A stretch of DNA of 64,000 nucleotides from Gemmatimonadota bacterium (lineage in GTDB: Bacteria > Gemmatimonadota > Gemmatimonadetes > Gemmatimonadales > Gemmatimonadaceae), in NCBI GenBank assembly GCA_027622655.1, contig JAQBYI010000008.1:1-64000 (forward strand), read 5' to 3'. Positions 53,044 to 60,218 of the stretch are shown piece by piece (position 1 is the first letter of the stretch; every line of letters starts with the position of its first letter). The notes under the pieces are model-generated. The model worked only from the letters and a program-made list of their open reading frames with translations, had not been told where the DNA came from and made no database searches. The translations under genes and the position numbers were made by a program.

Positions 53044-53669
53044 TGTGCGGTTCCGATTGGGCGCCACTCGGCGCGCCATTCACAGGTTCCTTCGCCGCGA
53101 CTTGCGCAGCGTACGTGTTCGACGGCGCCGACTCCGCCAACCAGCAACTGCATCAGCTCACGAAACGCAGATTCATAGTACGCGCAACCGCCGAGGCGGG
53201 GCGCGGCGTCGAGCGTGACGGACTTCGGCACCAACAGGAGAATGGTTGAGCCAACCCGGCGCACCTTCCCGCCGGTGTAGCGGGCGGAAATACGCCGCAT
53301 ATGTCGGAGCGCGATCGGCCTTGACGCGAGCGCGGGAAGGACGCGGGTGAGCTTGCGAACAAAAGGAGAAATCGTCCGATACGATTGACGCGCGAGCGAA
53401 CGACCTGCCTCGCGAAATACGGCCTCCGCGTCGGGCCTGCGCCCAATCAGTTTCGCAATGCCGCTCGCTTCGTCAAAGGACGCCGGTTTGCCGCGCTTCA
53501 CCGCCTCAGTGAAGCGTTTGATCTGCGCAAAAACCGTGTCGGACAGGCCGAATCGCTTGTTTCGCAACTCCGCCACGAACTCGGCCTCGAGGTCACCTTC
53601 CGGAAGGTCAACCGTTCTCACTGCCTCAAGCAGCGTCAGCGGGAGGAGCGGATCAACCGTGTCGGACAT
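53040..53669 (-). CDS. Protein with possible V4R-like C-terminal domain
   Basis: 209 residues from ATG 53669. N-terminal helical part (LEAEFVAELRNKRFGLSDTVFAQIKRFTEAVKR), then a globular half. The end, CAYYESAFRELMQLLVGGVGAVEHVRCASRGEGTCEWRAEW, resembles the close of V4R/heme-NO-binding-like domains, where Cys-x-GEG-x-C marks the ligand pocket. The assignment is by motif shape only. It overlaps the M24 peptidase start by 4 bases. Confidence 0.55.
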   Translation of the reverse strand: MSDTVDPLLPLTLLEAVRTVDLPEGDLEAEFVAELRNKRFGLSDTVFAQIKRFTEAVKRGKPASFDEASGIAKLIGRRPDAEAVFREAGRSLARQSYRTISPFVRKLTRVLPALASRPIALRHMRRISARYTGGKVRRVGSTILLLVPKSVTLDAAPRLGGCAYYESAFRELMQLLVGGVGAVEHVRCASRGEGTCEWRAEWRPIGTAQ

Positions 53670-53753
53670 TCTCGCAAAGTGATGGGGGAAACGCTGAAAG
53701 TAGCGCACGCGCGAAGCTTGCGTGACGGAGACGCCGCAAGCGACTATCCCAGG

Positions 53754-54554
53754 ATGGCTGAACGAGCGCTCATCGGGGCTGTGGCTGCGGCGCTCCTAAC
53801 CGCACTGGCCAGGCGGTACGGTACTCTGGACGAGTCAGGCCAGTGGGGGGCCTTCGCGTGCGGCGTTGCGGCGTCCATCGCCGGATGGCCGTGGGCACTG
53901 CTCCTTGTAGCGTACTTCGCGGCCGCGACCGGCGTGACGCGATTCCGCGCGGACAAGAAGGCCGAGCAAACTCTGGGTACGAATCCGCAGGTAGCGCCGC
54001 GAACGGCGCCGCAGGTGCTTGCGAACGGCGGTCTCTTCTGTGTGCTCGCCGTGCAGGCAGGCCCCAATGTCGCGTCGGTGTGGGGCCTGGCGGCTGTCGG
54101 AGCGCTCGCCGCCGCCAGCGCCGACACATGGGCAACCGAAATCGGCACGTTGTGGGGTGGCCAGCCGCGATCGATCGCCACGTGGCGCCCGACGTTGCCC
54201 GGAATGTCCGGTGGCGTAACCTGGGTTGGCACGCTCGCCGCGCTTGCGGGCGCTACGCTCGTGGCGCTCGCCGCAGCGTGGCTGCACCAGATTGAACCGA
54301 CACAGCCGTTCGTCATCGCGATCATCGTTGGCGGGTTCGCCGGCAGCACTGTCGATTCCTTTCTCGGTGGTACGGTGCAGACCCGGCGGTGGTGCGAGCA
54401 TTGCAGGGCGTGGACCGAACGACGGGTACATCCGTGCAGCTATCGCACGGTACACACGCACGGATATCGCTGGTTTTCGAATGACGTCGTGAACGCGGCC
54501 GCGACCGTGGCCGGCGCCGCCGCCACGATAGGTGCGGCGCGCCTCCTGCGATGA
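53754..54554 (+). CDS. DUF92 membrane protein
   Basis: 266 residues from ATG 53754. Six or seven helices with the DUF92 signatures RYGTLDESGQWGAFACGVAASIAG, ASADTWATEIGTLWGG, PGMSGGVTWVGTLAALAGA and GGFAGSTVDSFLGGTVQ, plus a small Cys/His patch (CEHCRAWTERRVHPC). Plant VTE6 of this family is a phytyl-phosphate kinase; most bacterial members are uncharacterised. It is the first gene of a six-gene run joined by overlaps and is followed by a geranylgeranyl-reductase-like enzyme, which hints at isoprenoid phosphate chemistry. Confidence 0.85.
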   Translation: MAERALIGAVAAALLTALARRYGTLDESGQWGAFACGVAASIAGWPWALLLVAYFAAATGVTRFRADKKAEQTLGTNPQVAPRTAPQVLANGGLFCVLAVQAGPNVASVWGLAAVGALAAASADTWATEIGTLWGGQPRSIATWRPTLPGMSGGVTWVGTLAALAGATLVALAAAWLHQIEPTQPFVIAIIVGGFAGSTVDSFLGGTVQTRRWCEHCRAWTERRVHPCSYRTVHTHGYRWFSNDVVNAAATVAGAAATIGAARLLR

Positions 54555-55747
54555 CAAGTCTGCAGAATCGCGCCGACGTCATCGTCGTTGGTGGGGGCCC
54601 GGCGGGAGCCTCGACTGCGTGGGCGCTCGCGCGCAACGGCATCGAAACGCTCATCGTAGACCGGGCACGGTTTCCGCGCGCCAAGCCGTGCGCCGAGTAC
54701 CTCAGCCCACAGGCCGCCCGGTTGCTGCACGAAATGGGCGTACTCGAAGGACTCGAGCGATCCGGCGTCACCACGCTGTCGGGCATGCGAATCCACGCCG
54801 GCTCCGCCTCGTTCGAGGGGAACTTCGCGGGCAGTCACGGCTTTCGCGGCTTCCGGAACCGTGGCATCGCCGTTCGCCGCGAGCGGCTCGACGCCCTCCT
54901 TCTCGACGCAGCGCGTGCGGCCGGCGCCCGCGTACTTGAGAACGCCGTTGTTCAGGACGTTGTTCGCGATGACTCCGGCGCAGCCGTCGGGGTGTCGCTC
55001 CGGCGAGACAGTACCGTTATTGAGCTACGGGCCCGCCACGTCGTGGGCGCCGACGGGATCCGATCAGTCGTCGCACGCCGACTCGGCCTCGCTCGCCGAA
55101 TGCGATGGCCGTCGCGTTATGCGTTCGTCACCCATTGGGAAGGCGTCGCGGACGTTGGTGACGGCGTGACCAACGTCGCCGTCGTGACCGATTCGAGTCG
55201 CGCTACTGCAGCCGCAGGTGACGCTGACGGGTTCGTCGTGAAATTGGTGGCGTCGCACGCGACGTTGGCACCGCATTTCTCGCACGCCCGTCAGATTTCG
55301 GCCGTGCTACCGACGGGCCCCTTCGGTTCGCGCGCGAAAGCCGCGTGCGCGGCGGGCGCGACGCTCGTTGGGGACGCCGCCGACTTCTACGACCCTTTTA
55401 CCGGCAAGGGCATATACGCGGCGCTTCGCGGCGGCGAACTACTGGCGCCGTACGTCGTGGAATCACTGCGCGCGCCAAACGCACGAGCGCAGCGCGCAGC
55501 GCTCGAGGCCTACGATCGCTGTCGCCGGCACGAGTTCGGCGGCAAATGGCGGCTCGAGAGGCTGGTGTCGATTGCGGTCGCGCACCCTCCTCTGCTGGCG
55601 CTGATCGCGCGCCGCCTCCACGCACGGTGCGACCTTGCGGACCTTCTAGTCGGCGTCGCCGGCGACTTCGTGCCGCCCAGAGAGGTTCTCAATCTTCGGT
55701 TCGCCATGCGACTGTTCGCTCCGCTCACAGCCACTGAGGCCGCATGA
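54551..55747 (+). CDS. FAD-dependent oxidoreductase, geranylgeranyl-reductase-like
   Basis: 398 residues, start overlapping DUF92. Rossmann motif VIVVGGGPAGASTAWALARNG, then RFPRAKPCAEYLSP, ADGIRSVVARRLGL, and GDAADFYDPFTGKGIYAALRGGELLAPY (FAD-binding second motif). This is the PHBH-like/GGR class, which includes geranylgeranyl reductases and polyketide-cluster oxygenases. It may hydroxylate or reduce the polyprenyl or polyketide product made by the downstream ketosynthase. Reduced flavin could come from the next gene. Confidence 0.88.
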   Translation: MTSLQNRADVIVVGGGPAGASTAWALARNGIETLIVDRARFPRAKPCAEYLSPQAARLLHEMGVLEGLERSGVTTLSGMRIHAGSASFEGNFAGSHGFRGFRNRGIAVRRERLDALLLDAARAAGARVLENAVVQDVVRDDSGAAVGVSLRRDSTVIELRARHVVGADGIRSVVARRLGLARRMRWPSRYAFVTHWEGVADVGDGVTNVAVVTDSSRATAAAGDADGFVVKLVASHATLAPHFSHARQISAVLPTGPFGSRAKAACAAGATLVGDAADFYDPFTGKGIYAALRGGELLAPYVVESLRAPNARAQRAALEAYDRCRRHEFGGKWRLERLVSIAVAHPPLLALIARRLHARCDLADLLVGVAGDFVPPREVLNLRFAMRLFAPLTATEAA

Positions 55748-56220
55748 GCATTGACGCTGAAACGTTTCGCCAGGTTCTTGGTGCCGTCCCCACGGCGGTA
55801 ACGGTGCTGACAATCGTCGACCCGTCTGGTGCCGACCGCGCAATGACGGTGGGCGCCTTCGCATCGCTCAGCCTTGATCCCCCGCTCGTCCTGGCGTGTA
55901 TCGGCAACGACGCCATGCTCGCCGGCGCTATGCGCTCCGCCACAAGATTCGGGGTCAGCGTGCTCGCCGACGACCAGGAACCGATGTCGCGGCGCTTCGC
56001 CGCCCGCACGTTGCGCGACGTTGCCGCATCGGAGTGCCTGAGGGGTCCTGCCGGCAGCGCTTTGCTTGACGGCGCATCCGCGCACATCGAGTGTCGGATC
56101 GTCGCGCGACATCCCGGAGGCGACCACACAATCGTCGTCGGCGAGATCGAATACGCAGCGGCCTTTGAACGGCCGCCGCTCGTCCATCATCGCGGCACCT
56201 ATTCGCGGCTCGCGACATGA
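55744..56220 (+). CDS. Flavin reductase-type (HpaC-like) FMN protein
   Basis: 158 residues; ATG overlaps the previous stop. Flavin reductase fold: ETFRQVLGAVPTAVTVLTIVDPSG, GAFASLSLDPPLVLACIGNDAMLAGAMRSATRFGVSVLADDQEPMSRRFA, and the LVHHRGTYSRLA end. It should bind FMN and reduce flavin with NAD(P)H. It sits directly after a FAD enzyme, so electron supply for that or a related flavin enzyme is the obvious role. Confidence 0.9.
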   Translation: MSIDAETFRQVLGAVPTAVTVLTIVDPSGADRAMTVGAFASLSLDPPLVLACIGNDAMLAGAMRSATRFGVSVLADDQEPMSRRFAARTLRDVAASECLRGPAGSALLDGASAHIECRIVARHPGGDHTIVVGEIEYAAAFERPPLVHHRGTYSRLAT

Positions 56221-56963
56221 GCGGGCCGCCCGGGCGCGCGTCGGTGTTTGCGCCGCCCCGCGTTCGCGGATCGGAACATCTGGACGACCACACCCTCGAT
56301 CCCGCCGTCGCGCTCCGCTCGCTTGTCGATATCTCGCGGTCGAACCGTCTGCTCGGAGGCACGTCCGCGGTACTTTCGGCAATTCGACCGTACCTCGTGC
56401 GCGCGGCTGGACGCAGACGGACACCTGCCGACGGCAATGGTGGTGTATTGTCGATTGTCGATGTCGGCACCGGTGCGGGCGACATCCCGGTGGCCGTTCG
56501 CCTCCTCGCGTCGCGCCTTGACATTCGCACGCGCACGATCGGACTCGATCGGACGCTGCCAATCGCAGCCGCTGCCAACCGTGCGTGCGGCCTGGCCGTG
56601 GCCGGCGACGCACGCCAACTCCCGTTCGCCGACCGGAGTGTGGACGTCGTGACCTGTTCGCAACTGCTGCACCACTTCGCCGATCCGGAAGCACTGATGG
56701 TGATTCGCGAACTGCATCGCGTCGCTCGTACGTGCGTCGTGATCGGAGAGTTGCGACGCTCATGGATTGCGGCGGCCGGCGTGTGGTTGCTCAGCTGGCC
56801 GTTGGCGTTTCATCGCGTGAGCCGACACGACGGCGTCGTGTCGGTGGTGCGCGGTTACGCTGGAGACGAACTCGCGGCGCTGGTCAGGAATGCCGTCGGT
56901 ATCACGCCGACCATTCAGCACCGCCCGGCATATCGTGTGACGGCCGCCTGGAGCGTCGCGTGA
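56217..56963 (+). CDS. Class I SAM-dependent methyltransferase (UbiE-like)
   Basis: 248 residues, ATG overlapping the flavin reductase stop. Motif I is SIVDVGTGAGDIPVAVRLLAS, then IGLDRTLPIA, and PFADRSVDVVTCSQLLHHFADPEALMVIREL, typical of small-molecule/quinone-type methyltransferases. It probably methylates the product of this operon at O, C or N. Its end overlaps the next gene (GTGA). Confidence 0.86.
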   Translation: MSGPPGRASVFAPPRVRGSEHLDDHTLDPAVALRSLVDISRSNRLLGGTSAVLSAIRPYLVRAAGRRRTPADGNGGVLSIVDVGTGAGDIPVAVRLLASRLDIRTRTIGLDRTLPIAAAANRACGLAVAGDARQLPFADRSVDVVTCSQLLHHFADPEALMVIRELHRVARTCVVIGELRRSWIAAAGVWLLSWPLAFHRVSRHDGVVSVVRGYAGDELAALVRNAVGITPTIQHRPAYRVTAAWSVA

Positions 56964-57502
56964 CGGGCCCTCGGGGGACGCGCGCACCGGTTTCGCTTGG
57001 CCCGATGCCCACCGGCCTGGCGATGGTCACGACCGACGAGCTGGTAGTACGCGCGACCCCACGCGAGATGTTCGACGTCGTGCGCGAGGTATCGCGCTGG
57101 CCCGAATGGCTCCCGCATTATCGGTTCGTGCGGACGCGCGATGAGGATGGCGAAGGCGGAGGCGTAGTCGAGATGGCGGCGAACAGGCCATTCGGACCGC
57201 TCAGTTGGCCGACGTGGTGGCTGTCGGACATGCAGGTCGTCACGCCGCGCCCCGCCATCCGATTTCGTCACACCGGAGGAATCACAACGGGTATGGACGT
57301 TGAGTGGAGTTTCACCTCGAACCCGACCGGAGGTACGCTGGTGCGAGTGCTGCATGTATGGAACGGACCAAATTGGCCGATGATTGGGCGCTTCGCTGCG
57401 GTCGCGGTGATCGGGCCGGTTTTCATCCATGGCATCGCGTCGCGAACGCTCGCGGGATTGGCCCGCGTGGCAGAAGAAACTCGGGGCCACGATGACCGGT
57501 AG
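56960..57502 (+). CDS. SRPBCC (START-like) protein, cyclase-type
   Basis: About 180 residues from GTG 56960. The helix-grip fold is shown by VRATPREMFDVVREVSRWPEWLPHYRFVRTRDEDG, the mid-strand WWLSDMQVV and the C-terminal helix IASRTLAGLARVAEETRG. Such proteins include polyketide aromatases/cyclases and lipid-transfer proteins. Next to a ketosynthase and a methyltransferase, a cyclase role is reasonable but unproven. An ATG at 57005 is an alternative start. It overlaps the ketosynthase start by 11 bases. Confidence 0.75.
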   Translation: MTGPRGTRAPVSLGPMPTGLAMVTTDELVVRATPREMFDVVREVSRWPEWLPHYRFVRTRDEDGEGGGVVEMAANRPFGPLSWPTWWLSDMQVVTPRPAIRFRHTGGITTGMDVEWSFTSNPTGGTLVRVLHVWNGPNWPMIGRFAAVAVIGPVFIHGIASRTLAGLARVAEETRGHDDR

Positions 57503-58742
57503 CCCTCGACGACGCGTCGCGATCACCGGCATCGGGGCAATCACTCCGATCGGCCTTGGCCGCGACGGATTATGGACCGGCCTCCGCGCCGAACGCTCCG
57601 CCGTGCGTGCGGTCACCCGTTTCGACGCGTCGCCCTTTCGAACGCAGATCGCTGCCGAGGTCGATGATTTCCACGCTACTGACCACATCCACGCCAAGCG
57701 CGCGAAGCGGCTCGATCGGTTCGGTCAGTTTTCCGTTGCCGCGGCTCGGATGGCCGTGACTGACGCCCATCTCAATCTGGCCAGCGAAGACCGCGAGCGC
57801 GTCGGTGCGATGATGGGTTCGGCACTCGGCGGCGTGGGGTACGCCGAGGAGCAGTTGGCCAACTTCCTGACCAAGGGAATCCGTGCGGTCGATGCGACGC
57901 TCGCGCTCGCGGTGTTCGGCGGCGCGGCGAGCTGTAACATCGCCATTGAGTTCGGCGTGAGCGGACCGAACTCGACCAATGCCATGAGTTGCGCGTCGGG
58001 CACGATGGCCATCGGCGAAGCACTGAGACAGATCCGGCACGGCTACGCCGACGTCATGATCGCCGGCGGCGCAGAAGCCCCACTCGCTCCGCTGTGCTAC
58101 GGTGCATTCGCGCTGATCCGGGCGATGAGTACACGCAACGACGATCCGTCGCGCGCATCCCGGCCGTTTGACAAGGATCGCGACGGCTTCGTGATGGGCG
58201 AGGGCGCAAGCGTACTCGTGCTCGAGGAATGGGAGCGAGCGCGGTCGCGCGGCGCGCCGATCTACGCCGAGCTCTGCGGCTACGGAACCACGAATGACGC
58301 ACATCATATGACCGCGCCGTTGCCAACCGGCGCGCAGGCAGCGCGCGCGATGCGACTTGCCCTCGACGACGCCAACGTCGCGGCGACTGACATCGACTAC
58401 ATCAACGCCCACGGGAGCTCAACGCCGTTGAACGACCCGAGCGAGACGGCGGCGATCAGGCAGGTACTCGGTGCGCATGCCGAGCGCGTGCCGGTGAGCG
58501 GCACCAAGGGTTATTACGGGCACGCGCTTGGCGCGAGCGGGGCAATCGAGACGGCGATCTGCGCGCTCGCGCTCGCCCGCGGATGGCTGCCCCCGACCAT
58601 CAACCATGACGCACCCGATCCCGCGTGCGATCTGGACTACGTGGCGCTGTCGGGACGCGAGGCCAGGCCGGAGCACGCGATGACCAATAGTTTCGGTTTC
58701 GGCGGAATCAATGCGTGCCTCGTCCTCCGCCGCGCAGGGTAA
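57492..58742 (+). CDS. Beta-ketoacyl-ACP synthase (FabF/KAS II class)
   Basis: 416 residues. All catalytic residues are present: Cys167 (AMSCASG), His307 (NAHGSS), Lys339 and His344 (GTKGYYGHALGASG). A full-length active KAS with one fusion-free module. There is no ACP, chain-length factor, ketoreductase or acyltransferase gene alongside, so it must draw ACP from fatty-acid synthesis. It may be a second FabF or the condensing enzyme of the small cluster upstream. It ends the operon. Confidence 0.93.
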   Translation: MTGSPRRRVAITGIGAITPIGLGRDGLWTGLRAERSAVRAVTRFDASPFRTQIAAEVDDFHATDHIHAKRAKRLDRFGQFSVAAARMAVTDAHLNLASEDRERVGAMMGSALGGVGYAEEQLANFLTKGIRAVDATLALAVFGGAASCNIAIEFGVSGPNSTNAMSCASGTMAIGEALRQIRHGYADVMIAGGAEAPLAPLCYGAFALIRAMSTRNDDPSRASRPFDKDRDGFVMGEGASVLVLEEWERARSRGAPIYAELCGYGTTNDAHHMTAPLPTGAQAARAMRLALDDANVAATDIDYINAHGSSTPLNDPSETAAIRQVLGAHAERVPVSGTKGYYGHALGASGAIETAICALALARGWLPPTINHDAPDPACDLDYVALSGREARPEHAMTNSFGFGGINACLVLRRAG

Positions 58743-58794
58743 CGCGTCAATGCATATTCCATGACACTGTGAGCGAATAGGCGATCCATCGAAC

Positions 58795-59482
58795 ATGGCC
58801 GCCGTTCGGTCGCGCCCGTCGTCAACGCCCAAAGCCCACGGCCCGCCTGTGTCCATCGAGTCAGACCGCGAACGCGTTGTTGAAGAACTGAGCGCGCACT
58901 TCGCTGAGGACCACCTCAGTACGCAGCAACTCGAGGAGAGCTTCGAGCGCGCGTACCGTGCGACGACGGTTTCGGAACTCCATCAATATGGTGGCGGGGC
59001 TCCCGCCTCTGATGACGCCGGTGCGGGCACCGGTGCCCGTACCCCGACGTTCGGCAGCGCCTGCGCGACGTCCAACCGGCGACGACGAACGCCGGTATGT
59101 GGCATTCATGTCATCGTTTCGGCGCGAAGGTGATTGGACGCCCAGCCGCGTCACCGCGGTCAAGGCGATCATGGCCGAAGTACGAATCGATCTCCGCGAT
59201 GCCTCGTTTGTCGATCACGAGATTGAGTTCCACCTGGTAGCCGTCATGGCCGACGTTCAGATTCTGGTTCCGCCCGGCGTCCGCGTGGTATGCGATGGAT
59301 TTGCCGTGATGGGCGAATTCACCGGACGTCACGACAACGCTCAGGCCGATCCGGACGGCCCGGTCGTGCGCGTGAATGGCAGTGCAATCATGGGAGCGGT
59401 GAGAGTCGAAACCCGCCTGCCGGGCGAGACGCAGCGCGAGGCAGCGCGCCGCCGCAAGCAACTGGTCCGCGGACGCGGCTAA
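58795..59482 (+). pseudogene. DUF1707/LiaF-like wall-stress protein, frameshifted
   Basis: The first half (58795 to about 58986) encodes a DUF1707/SHOCT-like helix pair (DRERVVEELSAHFAEDHLSTQQLEESFERAYRATTVSELHQ). The second half, one base further in frame (ATG 58988 onward), encodes VAGLPPLMTPVRAPVPVPRR and a LiaF C-terminal beta domain (AVKAIMAEVRIDLRDASFVDHEIEFHLVAVMADVQILVPPGVRVVCDGFAVMGEF). A single extra T at about 58987 explains the split: CAT CAA (T) ATG GTG. The second ATG could start a separate peptide, but the family normally has both in one chain. Confidence 0.75.
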
Positions 59483-59528
59483 GCGCACTCTGCTAAGCGC
59501 ACTCTGCTAAGCGCACTCTGCTAAGCGC
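59479..59528. repeat. Tandem 14-base repeat at LiaF-like gene end
   Basis: ctaagcgcactctg occurs three times plus 8 bases, starting in the last codons of the LiaF-like frame. The TAA stop lies within the first copy, so each copy repeats the same stop. It fills nearly all of the gap before the STAS gene end. Not palindromic enough for a terminator. Confidence 0.9.
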
Positions 59529-59542
59529 GCGCGACGTAGCGC

Positions 59543-59851
59543 TCAGTCGTCGAGTTCGAAGAGGTAGTCAAGCCTCGTAAGCACGAGCATCTGCCGCACC
59601 GCCGGGCCGGCATTGAGCAGCCGAGTGGCGATCATCCGCTCTCGCGCACGCTTTTGCACGAGCACCAGGACTCCGAGGCCGCTCGCATCGATGTCTTTCG
59701 TGGCCGCCAAGTCTACACAGATGCGAACCATGGATTCATGCACCGCCCGCTCAACATGCTCGATCGCCGTGCGCCGAAATGCCAGGCGCGTTTCGGCGAC
59801 CAGGCGCTCGGGTGCCGCCAGTATGTCGGGATGTTCGCGTGCGATCGACAT
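59543..59851 (-). CDS. STAS-domain protein (anti-anti-sigma type)
   Basis: 102 residues from ATG 59851; GGTGAG lies upstream. STAS fold with the phospho-acceptor loop DLAATKDIDASGLGVLVLV (Ser in the DxSGLG motif), and RLLNAGPAVRQMLVLTRLDYLFELDD at the end. These proteins bind anti-sigma kinases when unphosphorylated, as SpoIIAA and RsbV do. No partner kinase is beside it; the only kinase nearby is the damaged Ser/Thr kinase at 62256. Preceded by a sigma-54-like site. Confidence 0.88.
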   Translation of the reverse strand: MSIAREHPDILAAPERLVAETRLAFRRTAIEHVERAVHESMVRICVDLAATKDIDASGLGVLVLVQKRARERMIATRLLNAGPAVRQMLVLTRLDYLFELDD

Positions 59852-59905
59852 CACGTCTCACCGTCTGGAGATAGCTGCAAGTGAGCTTCCGTTGACCTTC
59901 CCATG

Positions 59906-59921
59906 TGCGAGTTTCGTGCCA
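59906..59921 (-). promoter_or_regulatory. Sigma-54-like promoter for STAS gene
   Basis: Minus strand TGGCACGAAACTCGCA: perfect TGGCACG, invariant GC at the right distance (10 bases between GG and GC), and one mismatch (TCGCA for TTGCA). The expected start is near 59895, about 40 bases before the ATG. Confidence 0.5.
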
Positions 59922-59966
59922 TTTTGTGCGCCGCCATAACTCTCTGACTGGCAAGCGGTTACAGCG

Positions 59967-59983
59967 CTATCACAGCGTGATAG
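59967..59983. promoter_or_regulatory. Palindrome, possible enhancer site
   Basis: Perfect inverted repeat CTATCAC-AGC-GTGATAG. Centred about 80 bases upstream of the predicted sigma-54 start, the normal place for an enhancer-binding protein. It could instead serve acs, whose start is 236 bases away. Confidence 0.45.
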
Positions 59984-60172
59984 GCGCGCGGGCACGAGCA
60001 ATCTGCAGAGTGCGGCGCTGACCGCCGATTTCGCTCGCACTTTGTGTCGTCACCGTACGTGCGCAAAGCGTCACATCACGCGCCGCGACCGTCGCGTTCC
60101 TGTTCAGTTGCGGTGGACACGCGTCGTGCGCTGAGCGTAACGTTTGGACGTGTGCTCGCTGCGCCACGAAGT

Positions 60173-60192
60173 GCCCGGCATACATGCCGGGC
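60173..60192 (+). repeat. Hairpin in acs leader
   Basis: GCCCGGCAT and ATGCCGGGC form a 9-bp perfect inverted repeat with a 2-base centre, 26 bases before the acs ATG. No T-tract follows. Could be a regulator site, an mRNA hairpin or an attenuator. Confidence 0.35.
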
Positions 60193-60218
60193 TCCCGTTC
60201 GCCCAATTCTCATCGCCA

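Larger units (their letters stand above)
59855..60218. other. Non-coding gap between STAS gene and acs
   Basis: 364 bases with no convincing gene. It holds a sigma-54-like promoter pointing to the STAS gene, a perfect 7-bp palindrome, and a hairpin just before acs. It probably carries the control regions of both divergent genes. No other feature seen. Confidence 0.6.
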
